Shown here in pieces: positions 7,736 through 15,386 of a stretch of DNA of 30,864 nucleotides. Below the pieces are notes generated by a model, which saw only the letters and a list, made by a program, of their open reading frames with translations, did not search any database and had not been told where the DNA came from. A program made the translations under genes and the position numbers. The DNA comes from JAMIFN01 sp964608575 (GTDB taxonomy: Bacteria > Pseudomonadota > Gammaproteobacteria > Burkholderiales > Burkholderiaceae_C): contig CAZSPW010000009.1 of assembly GCA_964608575.1 (NCBI GenBank), positions 1 to 30,864 of the forward strand, read 5' to 3'. Position 1 is the first letter of the stretch. Each line of letters opens with the position of its first letter.

Positions 7736-7948
7736 TTAGTACAGTTTTTTAGGCAATTGCATGCTGCGCACGCGTTTCATGTGGCGTTTTACCGCTGCAG
7801 ATTTTTTGCGTTTGCGCTCAGTAGTAGGCTTTTCAAAAAACTCGCGGGCACGCAAATCATTGAGCAAGCCCAGTTTTTCAATCGTGCGCTTGAAGCGGCG
7901 CAGAGCGATTTCATAGGGTTCGTTTTCTTTAACGCGAACAGTAGTCAT
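7736..7948 (-). CDS. rpsU: 30S ribosomal protein S21
   Basis: 70 residues, highly basic, with the family pattern VRVKENEPYEIALRRFKR at the start and EFFEKPTTERKRKKSAAVKRH in the middle, ending LPKKLY. S21 binds the 30S platform near the 16S rRNA 3' end and aids translation initiation. The start has GGAT close by and AAGGA about 12 bases upstream. A TATAAT at 8024-8029 gives a leader of about 70 bases. Confidence 0.97.
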   Translation of the reverse strand: MTTVRVKENEPYEIALRRFKRTIEKLGLLNDLRAREFFEKPTTERKRKKSAAVKRHMKRVRSMQLPKKLY

Positions 7949-8023
7949 AAAAGATCCATTTCCTTTCGAAAGGTGCAGCGCAAGGGATCAGCTGTGCAGC
8001 TGCGGTTTGCTAGCAAGCCTGCG

Positions 8024-8029
8024 ATTATA
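8024..8029 (-). promoter_or_regulatory. Probable -10 box for rpsU
   Basis: Reads TATAAT followed by CGC on the minus strand, about 75 bases upstream of the rpsU start. No good -35 match is visible at 16-18 bases. Confidence 0.55.
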
Positions 8030-8047
8030 TGCTGTTTTACGCCTAAT

Positions 8048-8078
8048 TCTGATTTTTTTGATAGCGAAAAACTCAGAA
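8048..8078 (-). terminator. Possible 3' hairpin of the 4.5S RNA transcript
   Basis: TTCTGATTTTT (8048-8058) pairs with AAAAACTCAGAA (8067-8078) with one bulged base. It is just downstream of the 4.5S RNA on the minus strand, but no T-run follows the stem, so termination function is uncertain. Confidence 0.35.
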
Positions 8079-8087
8079 AACAAAGGT

Positions 8088-8181
8088 GACGAGCCTTGAC
8101 CCCGGCACTGGCTCCACAGTTAGAGCTGCTTGGTTCCCCACCTGACTCGGTTGGCCGCTTTGCCATGCGGGAAGGCCCGTC
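8088..8181 (-). ncRNA. ffs: Signal recognition particle 4.5S RNA
   Basis: Read on the minus strand, the apical domain is GTCAGGTGGGGAACCAAGC followed by AGC. This is the conserved SRP loop (GTCAGG, GGAA tetraloop, AGCAGC), with the CC/GG pair next to the tetraloop of E. coli replaced by GG/CC. The ends pair perfectly: GACGGGCCTT at the 5' end with AAGGCTCGTC at the 3' end (one G-U). The next helix also pairs: GCATGGC with GCCAGTGC, one bulge. The predicted hairpin of about 94 nt fits a bacterial 4.5S RNA. It binds Ffh and FtsY for co-translational membrane targeting, as SecA elsewhere in the window serves the post-translational route. Exact ends may differ by a few bases. Confidence 0.88.
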
Positions 8182-8188
8182 GGGGCGT

Positions 8189-8194
8189 ATTGTA
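8189..8194 (-). promoter_or_regulatory. Probable -10 box for ffs
   Basis: TACAAT on the minus strand ends seven bases before the predicted 5' end of the 4.5S RNA, the right spacing for transcription start. No clear -35 box. Confidence 0.6.
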
Positions 8195-8365
8195 CGCTGC
8201 GCTGCCGCCGCTTTTACCCCCAGTCCCACACTTTTGCTGTTGCTTTTATCGTAGCCAAGCGACTAACTAAAACCCTAAAAGCCCGTCAAGAGCCACGCTT
8301 GAAGCTATTATGAGCACAGTACTGCACAACAAAACCCAACCCAGCAATAGAGGAGACAGCAAACA

Positions 8366-10093
8366 ATGAACACCACAGCAAACCTCAGCAGCAACGCATC
8401 AGCCCATGCCCCTTGGCTAGCCCACTACCCCAAAGGTGTGCCACACACCGTTAACACCAGCGCCTGGGAGAATCTGCCCGCTTTTGTCGAAGAAAACTTC
8501 AAAAAATACGCACAAAGCCCATTGTGCTACTTCATGGGCAAAGAATATCGTTACGCCCAAATTGACGAACAAAGCCGCTATTTCGCCGCTTATTTGCAAA
8601 AAATTGGCGTGCAAGCTGGCGACCGCGTCGCCGTCATGATGGTCAATGTGCCGCAGTTCCTCATCGCAGTAGCCGGGATTTTTCGTATTGGTGCCATCTT
8701 GGTGAATGTCAACCCACTCTATACCGCACCAGAGCTAGAGCACCAACTCACTGACGCGGGCGCCAAAGTGGTCGTGGTGTTGGAAAATTTTGCCCATACC
8801 GTAGCTCAAGTACTACCTAAAACACCTAGCGTGCAAAGCGTGATAGTTGCCACTATCGGCGATATGTTGGGCATCAAAGGCCCAGTCGTCAATTTTGTGC
8901 TGCGCCATGTCCGCAAACAAATTCCAGATTTTGAAATTGCTGGCGCAACCAGCTTTAAAAAGGCTATTGCGCAAGGTAAGTCCAGCAGCTACACCCCTTA
9001 TCGCGCCAAACGCGACGAGATTGCGGTGCTGCAATACACAGGCGGCACCACAGGCGTAGCCAAAGGCGCAGCTCTCAGCCACGACAATCTGATTGCCAAC
9101 ACCCTGCAAGCCGAGGCTTGGAATATCCCCGTGCTACAAACCAAAAACGGCCGCACAGAATTTGTCAATGTCGCCGCGCTGCCCCTCTATCACATCTTCG
9201 CTTTCACTGTCAGCATGATGCTGACTATGCGCTTAGGCGGCAGTGTGGTGCTGATTCCTAACCCACGCGACATTCCCGCCATGCTCAAAGAGCTGCGGCG
9301 CTATCGCGTCACCGCCCTGCCTGCGGTCAACACCCTATTCAACGGCCTGGTAAATCACCCTGATTTCAAAACCGTGGATTGGAGTGGCTTAAAAGTTTCC
9401 TTAGGCGGCGGTATGGCCGTGCAAAGCGCCGTGGCCGAACAGTGGCTGGCCGCCACAGGCTGCCCTATTTGCGAGGGCTATGGCCTATCGGAAACCTCCC
9501 CGGTTTTGAGCTGTACCCCTGCAGACACCAAAACTTTCTCAGGCACCATAGGCTTGCCCATGCCTTCGACCCATATGAAGTGCATAGACGACAACGAAAA
9601 CGAAGTGCCCGTGGGGAGTTGGGGCGAGCTGGCAGCCAAAGGCCCGCAAGTCATGCAAGGCTATTGGCAGCGGCCTGATGAAACCGCCAAAACCATGACC
9701 GCCGACGGCTACCTGAAAACAGGCGATATTGGCGTCATGGACGAACGCGGCTATTTCAAAATCGTCGATCGCAAAAAAGACATGATTTTGGTCAGCGGCT
9801 TCAATGTTTATCCCAATGAAGTGGAAGAAGTGGTGAGCAAAATCCCGGGCGTGCTGGAATGTGCCTGCGTGGCCGTACCTGACGAACACACGGGCGAAGC
9901 GGTCAAACTGTTTATCGTCAAAAAAGACCCCAACTTAAGCGAGGATGCGATCCGCAAACACTGCCGCGAGAACCTAGCGGGTTACAAGCGCCCTAAATAT
10001 ATCGAATTCCGCACCGAGCTGCCCAAAACTCCAGTGGGTAAAATTTTGCGCCGCGTGCTGCGTGACAATGATCCACTGGTAAAAAAGGCATAA
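8366..10093 (+). CDS. fadD: Long-chain fatty acid--CoA ligase
   Basis: 575 residues of an ANL-superfamily adenylating enzyme. Motifs in order: P-loop-like YTGGTTGVAKGA (about residue 225), PLYHIFA, LGGGMAV, the core EGYGLSETSP (about 370), YLKTGDIG with the adenosine-ribose Asp, the linker RKKDMILVSGFNVYPNEVEEV, and the catalytic Lys in PKTPVGKILRR near the C-terminus. It activates fatty acids to acyl-CoA using ATP for beta-oxidation or lipid synthesis, probably at the inner face of the membrane. An AGAGGAG lies about 9-10 bases before the ATG. It stands alone, followed by tRNA genes; substrate chain length is inferred from overall FadD resemblance. Confidence 0.9.
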   Translation: MNTTANLSSNASAHAPWLAHYPKGVPHTVNTSAWENLPAFVEENFKKYAQSPLCYFMGKEYRYAQIDEQSRYFAAYLQKIGVQAGDRVAVMMVNVPQFLIAVAGIFRIGAILVNVNPLYTAPELEHQLTDAGAKVVVVLENFAHTVAQVLPKTPSVQSVIVATIGDMLGIKGPVVNFVLRHVRKQIPDFEIAGATSFKKAIAQGKSSSYTPYRAKRDEIAVLQYTGGTTGVAKGAALSHDNLIANTLQAEAWNIPVLQTKNGRTEFVNVAALPLYHIFAFTVSMMLTMRLGGSVVLIPNPRDIPAMLKELRRYRVTALPAVNTLFNGLVNHPDFKTVDWSGLKVSLGGGMAVQSAVAEQWLAATGCPICEGYGLSETSPVLSCTPADTKTFSGTIGLPMPSTHMKCIDDNENEVPVGSWGELAAKGPQVMQGYWQRPDETAKTMTADGYLKTGDIGVMDERGYFKIVDRKKDMILVSGFNVYPNEVEEVVSKIPGVLECACVAVPDEHTGEAVKLFIVKKDPNLSEDAIRKHCRENLAGYKRPKYIEFRTELPKTPVGKILRRVLRDNDPLVKKA

Positions 10094-10148
10094 GAAAAAT
10101 CTTGAAAAAATTCTTTACTGCCCCAGCAAAACAGATGCTTTTCTGCTC

Positions 10149-10154
10149 TATAAT
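10149..10154 (+). promoter_or_regulatory. -10 box of the tRNA-Pro promoter
   Basis: Perfect TATAAT 19 bases upstream of the mature tRNA-Pro 5' end, with a GC-rich discriminator (TTGCGG). No convincing -35 hexamer at the usual distance. Confidence 0.6.
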
Positions 10155-10172
10155 TTGCGGCTTGAAACGAGT

Positions 10173-10249
<77 letters not shown>

Positions 10250-10260
10250 CCAATACAAAA

Positions 10261-10282
10261 GCCCACGCAAGTGGGCTTTTTT
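10261..10282 (+). terminator. Intrinsic terminator after tRNA-Pro
   Basis: GCCCAC, loop GCAA, GTGGGC, then six T; preceded by AAAA. It separates tRNA-Pro from tRNA-Arg. Confidence 0.9.
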
Positions 10283-10312
10283 CTTGGCGTATTTGGCATA
10301 TTGACTGGTTTT

Positions 10313-10389
10313 CTGCCCGTAGCTCAGTTGGATAGAGCAACAGCCTTCTAAGCTGTGGGTCGGGGGTTCGATCCCCTCCGGGCAGGCCA
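10313..10389 (+). tRNA. tRNA-Arg (anticodon TCT)
   Basis: Acceptor CTGCCCG pairs with CGGGCAG; anticodon stem ACAGC/GCTGT encloses CTTCTAA, anticodon TCT; T arm GGGGG TTCGATC CCCTC (one G-U). Discriminator G and encoded CCA (10387-10389). The adjacent intrinsic terminator implies its own promoter in 10283-10312 or partial read-through. Confidence 0.97.
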
Positions 10390-10410
10390 AGGTTTTGTTA
10401 TGTGCAGCCC

Positions 10411-12123
10411 TCAACGATTCGGATTGCCCGCCACGCTAGCTGGCGCGTCTTGACCCTGCCAAAAATCACATTGATGGCGCAGGGCAAAATCATCCTGCAC
10501 GACACTGCCACTCGCTTGTAAGCTCAATAGCTGCGGTTTGGCTATTCTAAAAGCAGGCCAAACGGCTGCCCCTTTGCGCCCAGCCACAGGCTGCTGCTGG
10601 CGTGCAAAGCTGGCCCAATAGTCCTTCATGTCGTCTGCCAATTGCTGTTGCTGGGCATCTAGGCGATAGAAGGGGTAGAAGAACAAACTGGCAAATTCGG
10701 CGCCGTGATAAGCCCCTAGATTCACACCGCTGATGTCGTTTTTAATCAAACCGCCAGCAGGCGCTTGAGCAAATTCGTAACCATACACAGGTACGCCATG
10801 CTTTGCCGCACTGCGGCGCAGGCTATCGGCATTGCAAGCGAACAGGCCATCGGTCAGCATGGCAGCCAGTGCTGCACTGCCCTTGCCGCCATAACGCGTC
10901 AGTGGATAGCGCGCTTGCAAAGTAGGCAGGGCGGCTGCGCCAAAGTATTGAGCCACGCCTTGGGCAAAAGCTGCGGGCGTATCCTGCGCTTGCAGTTGTG
11001 CTGCATTCAAAGGCTGTGGTCTGCGATGGTTGTTTTGGTTGATGCCCAGCGCCACCAATAGCGTGCCTTCATCGCGCGTGCTGCCAATCAAAAGCGGGAC
11101 ACGATGAAAATGGCCTTGCGCAAAAGCCGCATCAGGCGCTTGCGGCAAAACCGCGCTGCCATAAACGGGGCGCAGCGGCACCTCGGATGTGGCGCCAACA
11201 CGGCCCAATAAGGGCAGCATTTTTTCTACGGGCAAGGCGCGCAAACAGGCCAGCAATTGCCTGCCTTGCCGCCCCTGGCAGGGCAATTGATGCACCAAAT
11301 CCACGCCCACTTGCAAAGCCGCAGGCATGGCCTGCATCAAATGGCTGCTGCACACCCCACTTTGCACGATGGCGGCCTGGAACTGCCCTGCCATAGCGGG
11401 CGACATCAGCTGCGCGCAGACACTGGTGCCGCCTGCCGATTGGCCAAAAATCGTGATGTTATTGGCATCGCCACCAAAGGCTGCTGCATTGCGCTTGACC
11501 CACTGAATAGCCATTTGCTGATCCAGCAAACCATAATTGCCCACGGCTTGCCCGTCTTCCACGCTTAGCGCAGGATGCGCCAGAAAACCCAGTACGCCTA
11601 AGCGGTAATTGATGGCCACCACTATGACTTGCCCGCGCTCGGCCAAATCGCTGGCCAAGGTGAAATTGCCACTGCCCAGCACAAAGCCGCCGCCGTGTAT
11701 CCAGATCATGACCGGCAAAGGCCGGCCTGTATGGTTCACAGGTTTGAAAATATTCAGGCCTAAACAATCTTCGGCCAAGCTTTGTGGCACACGCAGTTCA
11801 GGCACAGCGGGCTGAGCGCAAATCCCCTTGGGCAACAGCGCCATGCGCGCCCCGCCCCATTTTTCAGCCGCTTGAGGTGCTGCCCAGCGCAAATCGCCCA
11901 CAGGGGCTTGGGCATAAGGAATTCCCAAAAAAATGCTGCGTCCGGGCAAAGGCCAACCTTGCACCCAACCTGCATCGGTTTGCACCAAAGATTCGCCAGC
12001 CAAAGCCGCGCGCACAGGCTGCCATTGCAAAGACCAGACCCACAGCAAGAACGCCAAGATCAAGGCCAATACCAGCAGCAAGAGCCATTTCAAGGCTGTT
12101 TTGAATTGACACCAGATAGCCAT
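10411..12123 (-). CDS. Type-B carboxylesterase, membrane-anchored
   Basis: 570 residues of an alpha/beta-hydrolase. An N-terminal hydrophobic segment (about residues 12-32, no clear cleavage site) suggests a signal anchor with the enzyme in the periplasm. Type-B motifs are FLGIPYAQAPVGDLRW, EDCLGLNIFKP, the oxyanion hole HGGGFVLGS, and the nucleophile elbow GQSAGG. The acid is likely in STRDEG and the His in GAYHGAE. It would hydrolyse carboxylic esters; the natural substrate is unknown. There is no good Shine-Dalgarno: the ATG lies in the A-rich tail of dispersed-repeat copy 4, which may therefore supply its leader. The gene sits where pheT would be expected, downstream of pheS. Confidence 0.88.
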   Translation of the reverse strand: MAIWCQFKTALKWLLLLVLALILAFLLWVWSLQWQPVRAALAGESLVQTDAGWVQGWPLPGRSIFLGIPYAQAPVGDLRWAAPQAAEKWGGARMALLPKGICAQPAVPELRVPQSLAEDCLGLNIFKPVNHTGRPLPVMIWIHGGGFVLGSGNFTLASDLAERGQVIVVAINYRLGVLGFLAHPALSVEDGQAVGNYGLLDQQMAIQWVKRNAAAFGGDANNITIFGQSAGGTSVCAQLMSPAMAGQFQAAIVQSGVCSSHLMQAMPAALQVGVDLVHQLPCQGRQGRQLLACLRALPVEKMLPLLGRVGATSEVPLRPVYGSAVLPQAPDAAFAQGHFHRVPLLIGSTRDEGTLLVALGINQNNHRRPQPLNAAQLQAQDTPAAFAQGVAQYFGAAALPTLQARYPLTRYGGKGSAALAAMLTDGLFACNADSLRRSAAKHGVPVYGYEFAQAPAGGLIKNDISGVNLGAYHGAEFASLFFYPFYRLDAQQQQLADDMKDYWASFARQQQPVAGRKGAAVWPAFRIAKPQLLSLQASGSVVQDDFALRHQCDFWQGQDAPASVAGNPNR

Positions 12124-12173
12124 TTTTCAGCATGTTTTTGGCATTTCAGGCCGCCAAATCTGCCTGAGCAGCT
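12122..12173 (-). repeat. Dispersed AGCTGC repeat, copy 4 (intergenic)
   Basis: Best match to the consensus. On the minus strand: AGCTGCTCAGGCAG, ATTTGGCGGCCTGAAA, TGCCAAAAA, CTGAAAAAT. Its tail runs into the carboxylesterase ATG, and its head lies 29 bases past the pheS stop. Confidence 0.88.
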
Positions 12174-12202
12174 CATTTATTTGAAGTAATGCACAAGGGG
12201 TT

Positions 12203-13267
12203 TTAAGCAAACTGCGCCAAGAAGCGCACATCGTTATCGAAAAATTGGCGTAAATCATTCACGCCATAACGCAGCATGGCGAGGCGATCAATACCAGAAC
12301 CAAAAGCGAAACCGATAAAGCGTTCGGGATCCAGCCCCATGTTTTTGATGACTTCGGGGTGCACTTGACCGCTACCTGCTACTTCCAACCAACGCCCCGC
12401 TAGTGGGCCTGAGCTGAAGGCAATATCTATTTCGGCGCTAGGCTCGGTAAAGGGGAAATAGCTGGGACGAAAACGCAGCTGCAAGTCATCGCTTTCAAAA
12501 AACGCACGGCAAAAGTCCAGATAAACTGCTTTCAGGTCGCGAAAACTCACGCCCGCGCCCTGCGTGGTGTCGCCCAGCCACAAGCCTTCAACTTGGTGAA
12601 ACATAGGCGAATGCGTGGCATCGGAATCCACACGGTAAGTGCGCCCAGGGGCGATCACGCGCACTTCGGCCAATTCTCCAGCTTTTAATTTGGGCAATTG
12701 CTCGGCAAATGCGCGCGCATAGCGAATTTGCATAGGGCTGGTGTGGGTGCGCAGGCAATAGGGCTGGCCATCGGCATCTTGCATATCCACATAAAAAGTG
12801 TCTTGCATAGAACGCGCAGGGTGATTCGGCGGGTTGTTCAGCGCGGTGAAGTTAAACCAATCGGTTTCGATTTCGGGGCCGTCAGCCACATCAAAGCCCA
12901 TGCTGCCAAAAATCTGTTCAATGCGCTGCCACGCCAGGCTGATAGGGTGCAGGCTGCCTTGGTGGCGGCTACGCCCAGGCAGCGTCACATCCAAAGCCTG
13001 CGCTTTGAGCTGGGCTTGCATAGCCGCATCAGCCAAGGCCTGGCGGCGCTCGTTTAAAGCTAGTTCTATCGCTTGTTTGGTTTTATTGATATCTGCGCCG
13101 CGCGTTTTTTTCTCTTCCACGCTGAGCGCACCCATGCCCTTCATCAGCTCAGTGATGCTGCCAGTTTTACCCAGAAACTGGGCTTTGGCATTTTCTAAAT
13201 CGGCAGGAGTGGCGGCCTCGGCAAACGCGGCTTGGGCAAGGGCTAGGATGGCAGCAAGATCAGACAT
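12203..13267 (-). CDS. pheS: Phenylalanyl-tRNA synthetase alpha chain
   Basis: 354 residues, full length. An N-terminal coiled-coil tRNA-binding region (about 1-95, with FLGKTGSITELMKGMG) is followed by the class II core: HPISLAWQRIEQIFGSMGF, motif 2 around VIAPGRTYRVDSDATHSPMFHQVEG, and motif 3 GFAFGSGIDRLAMLRYG. It charges tRNA-Phe as an alpha2-beta2 enzyme and needs PheT. The frame is open 89 codons further upstream, but MSDLAAILALAQAAF at 13267 fits homologs. pheT does not follow; an unrelated esterase does. An intrinsic-terminator-like hairpin lies about 20 bases before the start (see the regulatory entry at 13286-13346). Confidence 0.95.
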   Translation of the reverse strand: MSDLAAILALAQAAFAEAATPADLENAKAQFLGKTGSITELMKGMGALSVEEKKTRGADINKTKQAIELALNERRQALADAAMQAQLKAQALDVTLPGRSRHQGSLHPISLAWQRIEQIFGSMGFDVADGPEIETDWFNFTALNNPPNHPARSMQDTFYVDMQDADGQPYCLRTHTSPMQIRYARAFAEQLPKLKAGELAEVRVIAPGRTYRVDSDATHSPMFHQVEGLWLGDTTQGAGVSFRDLKAVYLDFCRAFFESDDLQLRFRPSYFPFTEPSAEIDIAFSSGPLAGRWLEVAGSGQVHPEVIKNMGLDPERFIGFAFGSGIDRLAMLRYGVNDLRQFFDNDVRFLAQFA

Positions 13268-13285
13268 AAGCAAAGCAAAGGCAGC

Positions 13286-13346
13286 AATAAAAACGCAGCC
13301 TGCGCAGAAAGAGGTTCTGGGCAGGCTGAAAGTGTGGAAGGCTGCG
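13286..13346 (-). promoter_or_regulatory. Terminator/attenuator-like structure between gpx and pheS
   Basis: On the minus strand AGCCTGC (13327-13321) plus CCAGAA pairs with TTCTG and GCAGGCT (13303-13297), then GCG and TTTTTATT follow: a good intrinsic terminator. An alternative, overlapping pairing joins CGCAGCCT (13346-13339) to AGGCTGCG (13301-13294). The T-run ends 18 bases before the pheS ATG. Confidence 0.6.
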
Positions 13347-13349
13347 ATT

Positions 13350-13829
13350 TTACAGCGCCGCCTCAATGTCGGCTTTGATCGATTCGGGCTTGTCTGTCGG
13401 GGCGTAGCGTTTGAGCACCTGCCCATCTTTACCCACCAAGAATTTGGTGAAATTCCATTTAATGCCTTCAGTGCCCAAAACCCCAGGCTTTTCACCTTTG
13501 AGCCATTGGTAGAGCGGGTGTGCGCCCGCGCCATTGACTTCGATTTTTTCCATCATGCGGAAATTGACGCCGTAATTGAGCTGGCAAAACTGCTCAATCT
13601 CGTCATTCGATTTAGGGTCTTGTCCGCCAAATTGGTTGCAGGGAAAACCCAGCACGACCAGACCTTTGTCTGCATAAGCCTCATGCAAAGCTTGCAAGCC
13701 CGCAAACTGGGGCGTAAAGCCGCAAGCACTGGCGGTATTGACAATCAACAAAGGCTTGCCACGAAATTGTTCGAGCTTCACTGTTTGACCATGAATATCC
13801 AGGGCGGAAAAATCGTAAACGCTGCTCAT
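13350..13829 (-). CDS. Glutathione peroxidase family thiol peroxidase
   Basis: 159 residues. Catalytic residues of the Cys-type family are present: peroxidatic Cys36 in NTASACGFTPQ, Gln66-to-Gln70 region in GFPCNQFGGQDP, and Trp/Asn in IKWNFTKFLV. It reduces hydroperoxides in the cytoplasm; Cys enzymes of this family commonly use thioredoxin rather than glutathione, which is family knowledge, not shown here. The start at 13829 (MSSVYDFSALDIHG) has GGAG eight bases upstream and matches homologs; the longer open frame is rejected. It is upstream of pheS on the same strand and divergent from the flavoprotein gene. btuE/gpx naming is ambiguous, so no symbol is given. Confidence 0.9.
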   Translation of the reverse strand: MSSVYDFSALDIHGQTVKLEQFRGKPLLIVNTASACGFTPQFAGLQALHEAYADKGLVVLGFPCNQFGGQDPKSNDEIEQFCQLNYGVNFRMMEKIEVNGAGAHPLYQWLKGEKPGVLGTEGIKWNFTKFLVGKDGQVLKRYAPTDKPESIKADIEAAL

Positions 13830-13912
13830 GATGCGCACTCCATTGATGTCAAGAAAGCCTGCATTATGGAACTTTGCGCCATCCCCTGCCTGCCCCACCC
13901 TCATTTTGCTTT

Positions 13913-13918
13913 GATAAT
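13913..13918 (+). promoter_or_regulatory. -10-like box directly before the flavoprotein start
   Basis: GATAAT followed by CGCCCGCT and ATG; only eight bases separate the box from the start codon, so the transcript would be leaderless or nearly so. No -35 match is evident. Confidence 0.45.
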
Positions 13919-13926
13919 CGCCCGCT

Positions 13927-15234
13927 ATGTCTTTACCTGCCTCGCCACTTCACCCCACTGCACCCGTTGCCATCATCGGCGCTGGCCCTGCGGGTTTGCT
14001 AGCGGCGCAGCGCCTGAGCGCAGCAGGCATAGCCGTGCAAGTGTTTGATGCCATGCCCACAGCTGCACGCAAATTTCTAATCGCAGGGCGTGGCGGCTTA
14101 AATCTGACGCATAGCGAGGACTTTGCCCCTTTTCTTGGCCGTTATGGCGCAGCAGCCAATGACCTAGAGCCCATGCTGCGCGAATTTGGCCGCGATGCCG
14201 TACGCGCTTGGGCGCATGATTTGGGCTGCCCCACTTTTATCGGCACTTCGGGGCGCGTTTTTCCAACCAGCATGAAGGCCGCACCGTTGCTGCGCGCATG
14301 GTTGCAGCGCCTGCGCCATCCTGAAGCGGCCAACAGTAGCCCTGTGATTTTCCATATGCGGCATCGCTGGCTGGGCTGGGCTGGCGATGGGCAAAGCCTG
14401 TGTTTTGCCAGCGCTGAAGGCGAAGTGCAGGTGCGGGCATCGGCGGTATTGCTGGCATTGGGCGGCGCCAGTTGGCCGCGCTTGGGCAGCACGGGCGATT
14501 GGGTTGGTATTTTGCGTGGACAAGGCGTGCTCGTGCACGATTTGCAAGCCGCCAATTGCGGCTTTGACGCCGCAGGCCGTGCGGGGCTAGGTTGGACTGA
14601 GCGCCTACAAGCCCATGCGGGCGAGCCACTCAAAAGCATCTGCCTAAAGTGGCAGGATGGGGCAAGCCACTGGCAGGAGCGCCGTGGTGAATGTGTGCTG
14701 ACGCAAACAGGGCTGGAAGGCAGTGTGCTCTACGCCGCCAGCGGTGCTCTGCGCGAGCGCATCAACACCAAGGGCGGCGCAACACTGGCCTTGAATCTGC
14801 TGCCTGATATGCCTGCTGCGCAAGTGCTAGCCGCACTACAAGCGCCGCGCAAAGGCCAGAGCCTGAGCAGCCTGCTGAAAAAACGCTTCAAACTCAGCCC
14901 ACTAAAAGTCGCGCTCTTATATGAATTACTCAGCCCTGAGGCACTGCAAAATCCCACGCAACTAGCTGGCGCCTTGCAACATCTGCCCATCACCCTGCTG
15001 CGCCCGCGCCCCGTAGCTGAAGCCATCAGCAGCGCGGGGGGCGTGGCGCTGGAGGCGGTGGATGAAAATCTGATGCTGCAGGCCAAGCCCGGTGTTTTTT
15101 GCGCGGGCGAAATGCTAGATTGGGAAGCCCCCACGGGCGGCTATTTGCTGACCGCCTGCATGGCCACCGCTTGGCGGGCGGCAGCAGGCATTGCAGCCTA
15201 TTTGCAACAGAATCAGATCAGTCAACACGCATAA
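13927..15234 (+). CDS. BaiN/YhiN (HI0933) family FAD-dependent oxidoreductase
   Basis: 435 residues. The dinucleotide-binding motif VAIIGAGPAGLLAAQRL is at 14-30; KFLIAGRGGLNLTHSE follows, then FIGTSGRVFPTSMKAAPLL, ALGGASWPRLGSTGDW, and the late LEGSVLYAAS and TGGYLLTACMATAW signatures. These define the HI0933/YhiN flavoprotein group, to which the clostridial bile-acid enzyme BaiN also belongs; the reaction in proteobacteria is unknown. The ATG has no Shine-Dalgarno and lies eight bases after a -10-like box, suggesting a leaderless message. It is divergent from the peroxidase gene. Confidence 0.88.
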   Translation: MSLPASPLHPTAPVAIIGAGPAGLLAAQRLSAAGIAVQVFDAMPTAARKFLIAGRGGLNLTHSEDFAPFLGRYGAAANDLEPMLREFGRDAVRAWAHDLGCPTFIGTSGRVFPTSMKAAPLLRAWLQRLRHPEAANSSPVIFHMRHRWLGWAGDGQSLCFASAEGEVQVRASAVLLALGGASWPRLGSTGDWVGILRGQGVLVHDLQAANCGFDAAGRAGLGWTERLQAHAGEPLKSICLKWQDGASHWQERRGECVLTQTGLEGSVLYAASGALRERINTKGGATLALNLLPDMPAAQVLAALQAPRKGQSLSSLLKKRFKLSPLKVALLYELLSPEALQNPTQLAGALQHLPITLLRPRPVAEAISSAGGVALEAVDENLMLQAKPGVFCAGEMLDWEAPTGGYLLTACMATAWRAAAGIAAYLQQNQISQHA

Positions 15235-15240
15235 AAAAAT

Positions 15241-15295
15241 AGCTGCTCAGGCAGATTTAACGGGTTAAATTGCCAAAAATCATCTAAATTTTTAA
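15241..15295 (+). repeat. Dispersed AGCTGC repeat, copy 5 (intergenic)
   Basis: AGCTGCTCAGGCAG, ATTTAACGGGTTAAAT, TGCCAAAAA, then an A/T-rich tail. It begins seven bases after the flavoprotein stop codon. Confidence 0.82.
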
Positions 15296-15386
15296 ATTTC
15301 TGGATGCTAGGCAAAGCCGTACATATCTAGGCAGCTTCTATAGTCCCATCACATTTACCCCAGAAGGCATACAGAAGGAATACAGC

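Noticed and set aside
7945..8229. 94-residue open frame on the minus strand
   Set aside because: It overlaps the 4.5S RNA gene, which is supported by conserved motif and pairing; the peptide has no recognisable features.
13268..13349. Phe-rich leader peptide for pheS
   Set aside because: Phe codons are frequent but no start codon with ribosome-binding site and no stop codon define a leader ORF; kept only as a comment in the attenuator finding.
13267..13534. 89-codon N-terminal extension of pheS
   Set aside because: It overlaps the glutathione peroxidase gene in another frame and has no homology-like content; the ATG at 13267 matches the PheS N-terminus.
12834..14048. 404-residue plus-strand open frame across pheS and the peroxidase gene
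   Set aside because: Antisense to two well-supported genes, no domain recognised, and composition is that of a shadow frame.
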